NCBI GenBank assembly: GCA_905250025.1
Contig: CAJNOJ010000060.1
Span: 396,270-460,269, forward strand
DNA: 64,000 bases
Source of the DNA: Adineta ricciae
Taxonomy: Eukaryota; Rotifera; Eurotatoria; Adinetida; Adinetidae
Direction: 5' to 3'
Part shown: positions 22,982 through 35,275 of the stretch, piece by piece
Position numbering within the stretch: the first letter of the stretch is position 1
How the letters are laid out: the number at the start of each line of letters is the position of its first letter
Notes under the pieces: model-generated
Told to the model about the DNA's origin: nothing
The model's database searches: none
What the model saw: the letters and a program-made list of their open reading frames with translations, nothing else
Program-made: the position numbers and the translations under genes

Positions 22982-25093
22982 TTTTTACCGGGATGATGAA
23001 GAAATTCTTTCCTTCTCCTCTTCTTCTTTCTAAAAGAAAAGATACTTTTCTTGTCTTATGTAACCTTGACCGTTTCTTTCTTTCTTTCTTTTTTTCTCCT
23101 CCTATTTCGAACAAAAAAAAAGTTATCGTCAGATGGAAATGGTTCATTTACATAAAGAATGCAGTAGTAACAGATGGATCTATGACAGCATGAGTTTACC
23201 CTGCGAGGACAATGCCGTTATTAATGGTAAATAATCATACAAACGAGATTTCTTCATACGACTCTCGGTTGGCGATGATTTCGGAATTCGATAAGTATTT
23301 TTTAATGAGTGTCGAAGAAAAAAAAGAGAAAAATGTCTTATGATTACTCTCAAATGATTTTTACAATACTAAATCGTGCTGTTTTGAATCGAAGAAAAGA
23401 AAAGAACTCGTAATACCAAGGTTGTCTGACATGTATCAGGTAGTAAATGTAAGTAATACAATACTTATTGTCATCAACGCATGACGAGTAAAGGCTAGTA
23501 GGTTTCTTATTTTGTGCTTGTATGGCAGATGAGGTGATGTAATGTCCATAATATCAAGCGATCGCACGATGTATGCACGATGTTACGCGCAAAAAAGCAG
23601 TTAACATACATTGAGTAAGGTTATTATTGTTTTCGCCTGTATTCGTTCGCATTAAAAGACACTTCACTGTACTAAGATTATTCATTATTTACATGTAGAA
23701 AAAAAAAGAGAGAAATACGAACGATCGAGAAGAAAGAAAGGTAGAAAAGAAGACAACAGAATGCATGCAGACGCTTTTTTCCTTTCTTTTTTTACATAGT
23801 TATACGTACTCTCCGTCAAATGCCCTTTCATATGATGTGATGTTTTTTGTTAAACGTCAACTTATGTGTCGCATTTGTTTCGTATACCTTTTCTCCTTTC
23901 ATCTTACTCTATAGGACAATAAGTATTACCAGTTGTCTCCAATCGATGATCTAATGTTATGGTCATCATTCGCGCAAATGAACGTTGCTCATGTGCATAT
24001 GATAAGAGATAATTTCTCCATTAAAGATTGTTTTTCTTTCGCTGGTAACCAAATTATAGTTAATAGTAGAAAATTTCCTGATCGACATCGAAATCAGGTA
24101 AAAACACGTGCTGTGCGCAACTTTGACTCATGTACACTTTGCGAGCAAAGGTTTTGCGCCATTCATAGGTGATTTACCTTTGATACTTGCGCTATTTTGC
24201 TTTGAAAAATAAAAAATATCAATCGTCATCTACCTATTTGCTCTTTAGCTTTAATTTTCCTATTCACGGTCAGATTAATCGTAAGACGATGTTTCATACG
24301 CATTTGTGATCCAGTAACTATAACGAGTTGTGCGTTCTTCGAACAGGCAAAGAGATCACATTTCAATGTGTGAGAAGATGTTCAAATGAACTGTAGATAA
24401 GGTAAAAAAGCGGTAATGATCATCATGAACAATTTAGTTCGTGCTAATGGTGCGTATTTACTTACTGTCTGTAGGACGCGTCAATGACATCGGATAAAGA
24501 TTGTACGTGCTGTATGGGTGATGGACAAAAGAATTGTTGATTATTTGACAATGCATCAAATAAAACATCTCGATGTTGTCATACATATAAACACTTATTG
24601 TCTTTTGTTTCTTTTTCGATTTTACTTCAATATCTGTTGAGCAAGACACGACTCGTCAGACAATGAAATCAGTTCGAATTAATCAAAGAATTTATTTTGA
24701 ACAGAATAAGAATTATAAACGTGCACATCGTTTTTTATTCTCCTTATAATAAGATACGATATGTGCATACATATTATAAGAATAAACAGAACAGAAAAAG
24801 AAAAAAGAACGAAGAAAAAAACCAGAGTGTATGTAACAAATTCGTTTTGTTCAATAGTATGGAAGTAAAGCAGAGACATGTGTATGTACAAACACAAAAG
24901 AACGAACAAGTTAATTATCTGACACAAACAAAAAAATAGTAATAAATAGGTTAAACATAAGAGTAGGAAGATAAAAACGCCAGAATTGTAGAGATTAATA
25001 TTTGAGTTTTTGCAAATTCAATAAAAAGAAACGAAGAGTTTGTCACCGATACAGATATTGTTTGATAGATAGTCACCGTTGATTTGATTTTGA
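22982..25093. other. 2.1-kb intergenic region
   Basis: Between the promoter side of the RING ligase and the 3' end of Par-3. It has poly-purine and poly-pyrimidine tracts (for example 23080-23120 and 23695-23770). The longest open frames have biased composition and no recognisable domain, so I call no gene. Confidence 0.6.
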
Positions 25094-28000
25094 TCAAACG
25101 TTTGCTGGATTTTCTAAATGAAAATAATTTCGCGATGGCGGATAAATTGGTGCTGACGCATAACCCATTCGTTTGGGTTGTTGTTGTTGAGATGGACCCA
25201 TTGAATGATCCATATTATGACTGTAGGATGTAAAATGCGATGATTGGACGGTGAATGTAGATGGATAAGGTGAGCGAGTCGGGGTTGGTAGAATCGACGG
25301 ATACGATGTTGGTTGATGGTTTTTTAAGGATTGAGAACCATTCATATTCGTATGAATGAATTGACGAGGAATGGGTGGATGAGATGATTTTTGATTAGTC
25401 ATTGAGAGGGAAGACTGAGCCAAGGTAGTCTTCGGTTGATAATCATGGATACCATGAGATTCATGACGTGTTGATGTAAAATGTTCAGATTTTGGTTTAC
25501 TGATAGACGGCGTTTGAGTAGACGTATCGAAACGGTATGGTTGATAGCCTTGCGGCTGTTGTGGATTATCATTCGATGACAATGAGTATGAAAATATTCC
25601 TGAAGGACGATCGTTCTTCTAAATATCAAATTGACAATGATGAAAAAGAACAAGGGAATTAGAAATTAAAATGCACTTTTTTTGATGATCGACGTGCAGA
25701 TGAAGACGAAGACGATGAAGCCGAATCTTTCCGAGAACTAAAAGGAGCAGGCGGTGGTGGTGGATGAAATGTCGGTCGGCTGTCATGAGGAGCTAACTGA
25801 TAATGGAGAGGAATTGGTTTAAATGTTCTGCTACTTGAAAAGAAAAGGTAATAACGAACAAATGGTTCTCATCAATCCCTACTTTTCTTCTGATTGTTCT
25901 TTTCGTTTTGATCTAAAATACATATCAAATAGAAACATCCTACAGTCAAAAGAGCACACTTACTTATTCGCAAATAAATTTGAAAAACGAAATCGTTGTT
26001 TTTCGACTTTATTCAATGTGTCTGCATTTGTTGAATCTAAATACATTATGCAATGATCACCTTGAAAAATTTTCATGTTCTATTGAATTGCGGAAATGAA
26101 TTTCTTCAAAATTTCTATCATTGGGAAATGAATTCTTACTCAATATTAGTGTCTACTGAAGTAATCATCTACATTAATGATTATTTCCTGTTTAATGAAG
26201 ACATGTCGATATCCGGAATGATAGAAAACCTTGTACTCTTACCCTCATCATTGAGATTGGAATTGTGACCGTAGGATTTGTCCACAGCTTGTCGAAATGA
26301 GTCATTACATGCTCGACTACGAAGCTTTGCCTGACGCTTTTGTTCTCCGTCATGAATTGTTGTAGCGTTAGACGATTCGCGTTCGTCTAAGATCTTCGGA
26401 ATACTTTCCAATGACGACGAGCGAATCAAACCAGGTGATGCACGGTTTCTATTCGAAGCTGATTTTGGTAATGGCGGTATTGGTTGTTCTATTGAAACGA
26501 AAAACGAGAGAATTAAGTTCATATCTCAACAGAGTCAAACAAAACACAAAGCATGCTCATATATGAACTCGAACTTTTTTGTTTTTCAAAAACATGCATA
26601 TTTTTCTGAGTAGGAAGATGGTCCCATATCATTCAAAGACTTTTTTTTCGTCGATGTAGACATGCAAGAAATAAACGGATATGATTCGAAAACAAGAAAT
26701 GTGTATAAGACCTGCTCGTCTATTCACGGAATAACGACAATCATGATCTGTCTTATCGAAATCATCGTCACCATCATCATCATCGGAGATGTCAATGAGA
26801 GGTGTAAGAATTTCAATTGATGCTGCAGTCGATATCGGATATGATTCTGCAAGAAGAACTCATTTAAATCAATAAATCAATCATTCATTTGTTGCAGATT
26901 AATTGTAAGCAAGCAAAGTCTCGACGTACTTCGTTCAGCTTGAGTTCGACCTTCATGAAATGATCGCTGTTTCCATTGAATGACTTGTTTGTTAGGTTGA
27001 TGTGTTAAACGACGTTTCTCGGAAACACTTTGACGAAATAGAGTTTCACGTTCGAATGGATTTGTCCTTCAAAATTTCACTCATTAGAAAACAATGCACA
27101 TATGAAGTGAAGAGCAGTCAATGTCTTACCTATTACTATCGACATCATCGGGAGTTTCTGAAAAATACAGAGAACGAATGAGACTGAGGGTAATCGAAGA
27201 GAAGAAACTTTACGTAGATCATTTTCGTATTGATTGAGGCTTTGTTTATTGCCCGATGATGATGATAATGATCGAGGACTAGAAGATTGATGATCTTGGT
27301 TACCTGTCAAATTTCAAAACATATGAATTTATCTTAAGCAAAACAGAGGCTTACTTAATTGTTGCACAAGTGGTTTTCGGCTGATCGACGGCGGAACATA
27401 AGTTGTCAAATCTAGTTCATTTTCATCATCTTTGAATGAAACTGCCGATTGGAATACAGGAAGTACTAAATCAACCTCTTTCACATGTCTGGATGAATTT
27501 AAACGTTCTTGATCATTGTCGGACGTTTTCGGCAAACGAGATATTGTTACTTTAATATAACCTGGATGTATTTCACGACGAACAGATTCATGTAAAATAG
27601 TAGCAGCGTCTGAATTCGATATATTGATTAAGGATGAATCATTAATAATGAGAATTTGATCATTTGAGCGCAGTCGATTGTCCTAGAGCGAGAAAGTAAA
27701 ACACATGAAAATAACTTTTGAAAGAAATGAATTTACTCGAGATGCTGCACCGCCAGTTAAGATACTTTTAACGAATATTCCTAAATCGACTGATTGTCCA
27801 TCAACAATTGAGGTTTTGCCTTTAAGAGTTATTCCCAGACCGGCTGATGATGTATCATTCAAAGGTATATCGAATGTCATTATTTGTGGCTTGATTTCAT
27901 TTGTTGTTCTATCCATGACAGATGTTCCATCATTTCCCTATCAAATACAAATGAAGTGAAAGAATGAAATGGCTTTAAAGCAAATCAACATACGGAATCT

Positions 28001-30698
28001 GTTGTTCCTGAACCATCGCATTGTCTTGATACACGGAGTTCGACTGTATCACCAACACGCGTCTCACGCAATAAGCCGACTGTTTCTTGCAATGACATTT
28101 GTGTAACATCGATAGAATTGACGGATAGTAATCGATCACCACGTTGTAAAGATCCATCTTCGATCGCTGCGCCTTTTGGAAATATAGTTTTAACATAGAT
28201 TGGATTAGCAACACCGGTAGGATTATCTCGAGACGCAAGTTTAAAGCCAAGACCATCATTTCCTAAGAAAAATAGTGATATTCATCAATAATTAATGTAC
28301 AATTCAGTTGAACATGTAATATATCAGTCTCATTTCTCTTGACCTTTTCGAACTATCATATTTTAAATATCCATTTACAAATCTAACGTGTCTGTCATCG
28401 TATGCATGATTATATTTCATTAATTGTGAAGAAAAACTTGACATCAAGGTCGTTCAACTCGAGTTAATCAGTTTCCTTTTAGTGATGTGTTTTATAAGTG
28501 AACCTGCGAAGGTCGATCGAAGAAGAGAAAACCTGCTCACGTTCGATCTATTCATACCTTTTACTAGTGTGATTTTAATAATTTTTCCTAATCGTCGTGT
28601 GTTTAATGAATTCATGTTTGGGCCGTGATCAGTAGATGAAAGATCGTTATTTTGATTGATTTCGGAGAGTGTCGTACGTGGTTTGTCGGTTGCACGAAAC
28701 GAAGATGGATTCGATGATTTTTTCGTAGTTCGAACGATTTGCAACTCCAATTCGGGCTCAAGTAGAGCAGTGCGAAAGATTAGTTGAGCTCTAAAACGAA
28801 GTTTTCATAAGAAAATACAAATAAATATCGAAAAATTTCTCGATTTACTTGTCAAATGAGCACCGTTCGATATTTATTCGATTGATTTCAACAATTCGAT
28901 CATTAATTTGTAAAATACCATGTCGTTTAACCCGTCCATCAGCCTCAATATTTTGCAAAACAAGCCCGTTCACTTGTTCTTCATCACCATTGTAAGGTAT
29001 TACATGTATACCCAATGGACTATTTTCTTTGGGCAAAATAATCGAGAATACTTTATCACCAGTTTTATCATCAATATAAACATTGTGCATTTCAACACTA
29101 TCATCCGAGAATGACTTTTTTATTGCATCTTGCGTTGGCGGAGAATTTGTTTGCCGATAGGTCATTTTGTTCGTTGAAGATGATGATTGATGAGAGATTG
29201 ACTAAAACAGGACATGAGATAACAAAACGAATGTTTATTTACGGTTGAAATCATACCTGTTGAGAACTGTAATTAGTATCGTTTTTAACCCGTAAAAATC
29301 GATCTATGGGAAAGAAAAAGCGAATTTGATATTTTATTTATTCAAATCATATGTTGGATGTGTTTACACATCTACTTCTCCATGTCACGAACGAAAATTT
29401 GATTTCTAACATCAAGACATCGCTTCGAGTCTCCAAGGAGTTCTATTATTTCCTCTGTTTGTTCGATTCGATTGGCTTTAATCAACGAGTAAGACGTAGT
29501 AAAATTAATCTTCAACAAAGAACAATATTACACATTTCTTATCGGTAATTTGATAATGTGTTGTTAGACAATATTGTAACATGATATCGAAGTGGACGCT
29601 CTGAAAATTTCTAGCAGGCTGCTCATTATTTAAACGATTACATACAGGTTTGCTTCTTTGTTCGGGTAATATGAGACGAGTTGATGGGTAATTTTCAAAT
29701 TCTCTTCTTATTCTGTCCAACGAGATAAAAATGGATTCAATGATGTTTATACAAAGCGCGGTCAAATATGGTAACAATCAATCATCGATAAAAACGTCTC
29801 TCAATCATGTGCGAAATTCATTAGGTTAATGTTTTATGATGATCTTTGTTGTAAAAGGAAAAACCTAGTCTGCGTTTTTACTCTTTTCTATCTTATTAAC
29901 CTGATGTAAGAGCAGTTTAATTCACTTTCAGGGACAGGCTTTTTTATGACAACGCTCAAATGTAATCAGACCTATCTCATTCATCAACCGTCACGCACAT
30001 ACACACGTACAGATAGGATGTACTCGAATTTCTTCATCATCGTTCACTTTGCCTGTTGTTCAATGCTCTTGACATGAACATGATGTACAAGTTCAAATTT
30101 CGTTCTCTTCACAGGTTTTATTGTTCGAATTCAAAGAGTGATAAGAGATGTGAAACGACCTACTTTGCAGATCAGCGTCAGTTACAATCACTTCATGACG
30201 ATTTGTTGAAGATGGAATCATTAAACGATCGTGTTCGGACAAACTTGATGAAAGATTAGAACTAGTTACACTTGAAGATAATTCTCCATTGCTATTCATT
30301 GTCGGCGGTGTATATAATGGATAAGTTGATTGATGAGAATCAATAATAGCGAATAACTAAAAGAATTTTAGATGAAATTCATGTTATTAATCATACGAAT
30401 TAATTACTTCTTCTCGATCATCGACTACATCGCACACACGATCGTCAGAATCGACGACAGCACCATTATTTAATCGTAAGTGAACTTGATCACTGTTTAA
30501 AATTGGACCACTGTTGTATGACTATCAAGAGAGCAAAACAAATGTTTTATTGACATATCAACGTGCAAATGTCTTCTTATGTACCAGTTTGGAATATTTA
30601 GTAGTTGCCGAGTGAATCAATTCACGTATGGATATATCGCCATTTAAACCGCATGGTACGACAACTTTCTTTTCACCAAAATTGACAATAACTTTCAT
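25094..30698 (-). CDS. PARD3: Partitioning-defective 3 (Par-3/Bazooka) polarity scaffold
   Basis: Par-3 scaffolds the Par-6/aPKC polarity complex at the apical cortex. Seventeen exons join in frame (about 1,088 residues): 30585-30698, 30408-30521, 30164-30356, 29257-29303, 28849-29201, 28558-28790, 27994-28262, 27737-27937, 27355-27682, 27214-27303, 27130-27157, 26930-27066, 26712-26846, 26243-26488, 25964-26060, 25677-25833 and 25094-25618. The N terminus is the oligomerisation domain (MKVIVNFGEKKVVVPCG; VCDVVDDREELFAIID). PDZ1 has NSPLGIHVIPYNG, PDZ2 NDGLGFKLASRDNP and PDZ3 DTSSAGLGITLKGKT. The aPKC-binding region is kept: RSSSLESIPK, then RACNDSFRQAVDKSYG. Past this the protein is shorter than the human one (1,356 residues) and ends in a Pro/Gln/Ser-rich tail (APIYPPSRNYFHLENPANV). 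Confidence 0.95.
29304..30163 (-). other. 860-nt Par-3 intron
   Basis: Between the exon ending VTDADLQ and the exon beginning RFLRVKNDTNYSSQQ; the phases (1/1) fit direct joining. It is much longer than the gene's other introns. A 91-codon open frame lies on the same strand at 29505-29777; no domain is recognised in it. Confidence 0.6.
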
Positions 30699-32645
30699 TG
30701 TGAAATGTTTCACAAACAAACAATTGATGAAGAAACTTGTAGTTTTATACAGAACATCTCCGTAAAACTAAAAGAAATCGAAATAAAAGAAAAACGTCAA
30801 AAAGAAGAATGATGATGATTTCGACGACATACATAAGAAGGAAGAGACGAAGAACGAGTAGTAGAAAAAAAAACGAAAGAGAGAAAGAAAATGAGCAATG
30901 CTTTCTTCTGCTGTACATATATGTATCTGTATGCAGGCGTATAAACGGCGCCGTCCATCTCTCGTGAGGAGGGAACAAACTAGTGGGAGATCGATCAATT
31001 GGTCCTATCGAAAGGAAGAATGTAACTGTATGCATGTATGTATATACGTATGGTTTCAATACGCTCGTCAAATCGTTCTCATTTAGAATAATGGAAAGAT
31101 AATTATATACATAAATTGATATAGTTATAAACAAGACAGTGTATAAAAATAGTGATACGATACGCTGTGTTTTATAGTAACTTACAGAGAGGGCTTGATG
31201 ATTATTATCATGAGCGATCGAAAGGAAAAAGACAGAACTAGGCAAAATAGGTGCGTAGAAAGAAAAAGAACAGCAAGAAAGCAACGACAGAATGGACAAA
31301 AGAAAAACAAAGGTGAAGTTTGATTGGTTTAAATTTAGACTAGTTATCTGTCAAAACGAAAAGAAAACAAAATGGCGAATGCAGCAGAAACATAACGAAG
31401 CGAAATTGTATTTTCAGTAACATATGTTTGTTGTGTTTCATGGTTCAAAAAACATCTTGTCAATCTATATATGTTTATCGTACACTCGACACTTTTTTTA
31501 TTCAATAGTCTTTCTGCACATATTCATTATTATCTATTAAGAGATTTCATAACTATTTATTGAATTCACCGTATGAGTTCGTCTTTTAAATCAGTCTTGG
31601 TTTGACGAACTGCGCAAGAATTTTGCTAAATTGAAGCGTTGCTGTTGTTATTACTACGATAAAAAGCAGTAACAACATGCAGAATTCCATGTGAAGTGTA
31701 TTTATACGTAAATGCTTCACATGGCTTTCAGAACTGTTCAGTTTTTCAAGTTTATCATACACCGTTGGCCGAAATTGTATATATTCGTAGTGCTCTTTAA
31801 ACCTTCAAGGCGTAAACGGCTGAAAATGATTCACAGAGAACTGCAGATCCAAACACGATTTCTGCAGTCAATGAAAAACTATGTGTCATTTCATAGTCAA
31901 GCATGGATTTCAGGATGACACTCAGTTTCTCATTACATCTTCAGTCATATTGTTTAACTTGCTTTTCTTTTTCGCTACTCATATCGTGAAGGTATTTAAT
32001 CATATGAATCGGATTTATTAAGTAGAATTTTCAAGAAGAAACAAAGTGATTTCGATCAGTAAAAGTCAGCTGAAATAAAAAATGCGATTGAAAATCAAGA
32101 GATCAAGAAATCGCTTTGTTCCCACTTTGGAATCTTTTTATATTAGACTGATGTATAAGTAATACCAAATGCTATATCAATCCTTAGCATTAGACATAAA
32201 CTCAATTTTTAACTTTGTTCGAATTTCATCTATTCATCTGACTCAAAGTGTTTAAACCTCGATAAAGTTTTGAAAAACGAAGTGAAGTTTACCAAAGGTA
32301 GAGAATTGATATCACTGAGAGATGTCTCCATACAGTGAATGGTAAAATGAAGTAACATTGAATACACGTTATGGATTGTGTATACAGTGTATTGAACAAT
32401 CCAATTTCTATCGTGCAACAATACAATCTTTTGGTATTGATAATACTACTCTCATCTTATTTTCGAGCATCAATGCACAAAATATAGTGAAATATATAGG
32501 TCACGAATCTTGAATAGTGAATCAAGAGAAAATGATTGGTCTTTCTTCGTAGCGACGCGAATTGCATTGGTTAATTCACTGTTGGCTTTTTCGATGAGTG
32601 TTATTTAGAGTCTATGAAAACAACACAATCGTGAAAACTTTTAAC
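30699..32645. other. Divergent intergenic region between Par-3 and CBM21-USP
   Basis: A 1.9-kb spacer between divergent genes, presumably carrying both promoters. The first 600 bp upstream of Par-3 are rich in purine and pyrimidine runs on opposite strands, which creates long but unconvincing open frames. An acceptor-like ttatttag ends at 32608, 37 nt before the CBM21-USP ATG. Confidence 0.6.
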
Positions 32646-34345
32646 ATGACTAATTCACCTCCAGTCGCTCGAGAATATTCTCTTCGAATATCGAAGAATG
32701 TGCGACATTGGCCAGATCTTCTTCAACTGGTTTATCAACAACAAGTAGCTTTAGAAGATATGTTCACAAGAAGTACTACACTTTACGGAACTGTACGAGT
32801 CAACAACATTGCATTTGACAAACGAGTCTCCGTTCGGTTTACCGTCGACCAGTGGAAAACATGCTCGATAATCAATGCATTTCATTCCATACATCATGCA
32901 GATACTAATACAGATTGCTTGCAATTTAAACTACTTATACCAAAAGAAGAATTACAATCACCGCCTACGTGTCTTTCATTTGCAATTTGTTATCAGATTA
33001 ATCAACGAGAATTTTGGGATAATAATTTCGGTAAAAATTATAATCTGGATGTCATCGAGCGGTAAATAACATCTAGACAATAATGTCTTTCTATCTATGT
33101 CACATTAGTAACACATTAGATGCATCATGCAAGTTTTTTAAAGAAGATCAGTGGTTGTATCGACAACTTGCTCAAGACTATCACGCGATTTCCAATGGAA
33201 GAAGAGATTTATGTGGATTGAAAAATCTTGGTGGAACGTGTTACATGAATTCAGTTTTGCAATCATTATCAATGACTGCACTGTTAACTGATTCTCTTCT
33301 AATTGATCATCGTATCGATATGAATGACGGAACAGTACTGAGCGAATTTGTGAATTTATTATATTTACTCCATTACAGTGACTATTGTGTTCTATCACCG
33401 AATCCGTTCAAACAAATTTTTGGTCATTTGAACAAAACTTATTTGCAAAATCAACAACAAGATGCTCATGAATTTCTTCTTCTGTTGTTAGATTGTTTGT
33501 ATCAAGATCTGATTCAAGTACGAATGAAAGCGATTGGAGTCATATAAAGATATAAGTCCTTCAAATTGTATAGATCAAATCAAAGAGAGAAGATCGAAAC
33601 ACGTCATTAATCCTAGATTTATTTTATGTATGTAGTTTGTAGTTGCAAATATACTCAATGAAATAGTTATATTTTCAGGGTACCTACAGAACAACGACAA
33701 CATGTTCAAAATGTAAAAACATGTCAATCAATTTTGATCCTTTTCTTTGTCTATCTCTTCCAATACCATCAACGCATCACTGCACATTAGAAGATTGTAT
33801 TGCAGATTTCAACACTGATGAATCTTTAACTGACGACCGGCAATGGTTTTGTAAGATTATATTTTAATTTCGTTCATTCATTCGTCAGTTTCTCTAAGGT
33901 CCGACATGTCAATGTCTATGCGATGCAACACGACGATTAGAAATCGAAAAGCTCCCGAAAGTTTTAATAATTCAACTGAAAAGGTAAGACGAAATGAAAT
34001 AGACACATGCTCGACAGTATCATTCTGTCAAGATTTGAATTGAATTTCGACCAAAACTGGGTGAAAAACAATAGTCATGTCCATTATCCTTTGGATAGTT
34101 TTGATTTGAAACAGTACTGCTCTTCTTCTTCATCATCTTATACACTATATTCGGTTATTAATCATAATGGCACATTGAATGATGGACATTACACGACCTT
34201 CTGCCGAAATCTATCGAACGATTCATCTCCGTGGTTTGGATGCGATGATGATAAAGTTGAATGTTCATCTACCGATAAACTACTGATGAATACCAATGCC
34301 TATCTGCTCTTTTATATTCTCGGACACAGCAAAATAAACGAATAG
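32646..34345 (+). CDS. CBM21 glycogen-targeting domain fused to a ubiquitin-specific protease (USP)
   Basis: Five exons (32646-33061, 33109-33517, 33679-33850, 33899-33983, 34033-34345) join in frame to 464 residues. Residues about 25-138 form a CBM21 domain as in glycogen-targeting subunits of protein phosphatase 1 (PPP1R3): LYGTVRVNNIAFDKRVSVRF, DQWKT, LSFAICYQIN, FWDNNFGKNY. A 47-nt intron (gtaaat...cattag) then leads into a USP catalytic domain (C19): Cys box GLKNLGGTCYMNSVLQSL, QQDAHEFLLLLLD, zinc-ribbon pairs CSKC and CPTC, LPKVLIIQLKRF, and His box GHYTTFCRN followed by WFGCDDDKVE. A PP1-binding RVxF motif is not evident. USPs cleave ubiquitin from substrates; a glycogen-binding module would target this one to glycogen particles. 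If the first intron is not spliced, two adjacent genes result (a PPP1R3-like gene ending at 33065 and a USP starting at 33083). Confidence 0.82.
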
Positions 34346-35275
34346 GACACTATTCTTTCATCGCAAAAAGCTGTTGTTCTTAGTCGGTCTACTTTGACAA
34401 ATATTATAAACTATATAATATGACAACAATTACATTCCATCAAATATAAAACTTCCAACCAATTGATATTTACGTACTTTTCTACTTTACAAAACAAATA
34501 TTTACTAGCTTAAAACCTCATGCATAATCGCTCTTGACTTGTGTGTACTTATGTCTACTATAAGAGCGAATGAAATTTCGTCTATAAAATTTTCTAGTTC
34601 AAGGATGAGAGTCCAGTTGGTTTTTGCCAACGAATAATGTTGTCAGATTAGTAAGATTTCATCATAAAAAAACGCAATTCAAATCACTGATTATATTATC
34701 GAAAACTCCATGGATATGATGCCAATCTTGTTTTTCTTTCGAATAGGAAACCTTTGCGAATGTGTTATTAGAATTTCGATGACAAGAAAGCCTTTGATCG
34801 CTTCTCACAAAATCAGACATAGACTTATCGTTATGCTGACTCATTGTCGTGCCAACAAGACAGCGAGACATGTATGACGTAATCGTTGCGTAGGTTGTAT
34901 GATTCCACGACTCCTGATGATAGCAACTACGCACAGAAGGAAACTGTTTGTAACAAATCTTGCGCAATAACGTCTACATAACATTACGTAATTCGATGAT
35001 AAAGTGCATTTCTCTCTCTCTCTCTCTCAGCATAAAAAACGGAAACTCCAATGACAATAAAACACTGCATCTTAATTTTTTCTACAGAATTAGTAAAAAA
35101 AGAGATCGAATTCCACAGAGGTGATTCATTTTCCTCCATTTTCAATCAGAACAGGAAGAAAAGAATTTCATCATGTACAAACATGTATATATATACCTTC
35201 ACTACGCATAAAATCTTTCATTTGTATTTCTTACTACTTACTCGAAACTTGACTTTATCTGCTAGATTATTCAGA
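34346..35275. other. Intergenic region with (TC)n tract
   Basis: About 930 bp between two plus-strand genes. A (TC)n microsatellite lies at 35010-35028, about 250 bp before the F-BAR start. An open extension of the F-BAR frame runs upstream to 35051, but it is hydrophobic and unlike the family, so it is taken as 5'UTR. Confidence 0.6.
35010..35028. repeat. (TC)n microsatellite
   Basis: Nine TC units upstream of the intronless F-BAR gene. Confidence 0.9.

Noticed and set aside
23933-24172. 79-codon open frame between the RING ligase and Par-3
   Set aside because: Composition is not distinctive and there is no domain, neighbour exon or family resemblance.
30745-31299. 184-codon minus-strand open frame upstream of Par-3
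   Set aside because: Phe/Leu/Ser-biased translation of a pyrimidine-rich stretch, no domain and no flanking exons; most likely promoter or 5'UTR.
33083-33547. Separate USP gene starting at ATG 33083
   Set aside because: Possible, but the 47-nt GT-AG intron joins the CBM21 exon in frame and the ATG would lie inside that intron; kept as the alternative.
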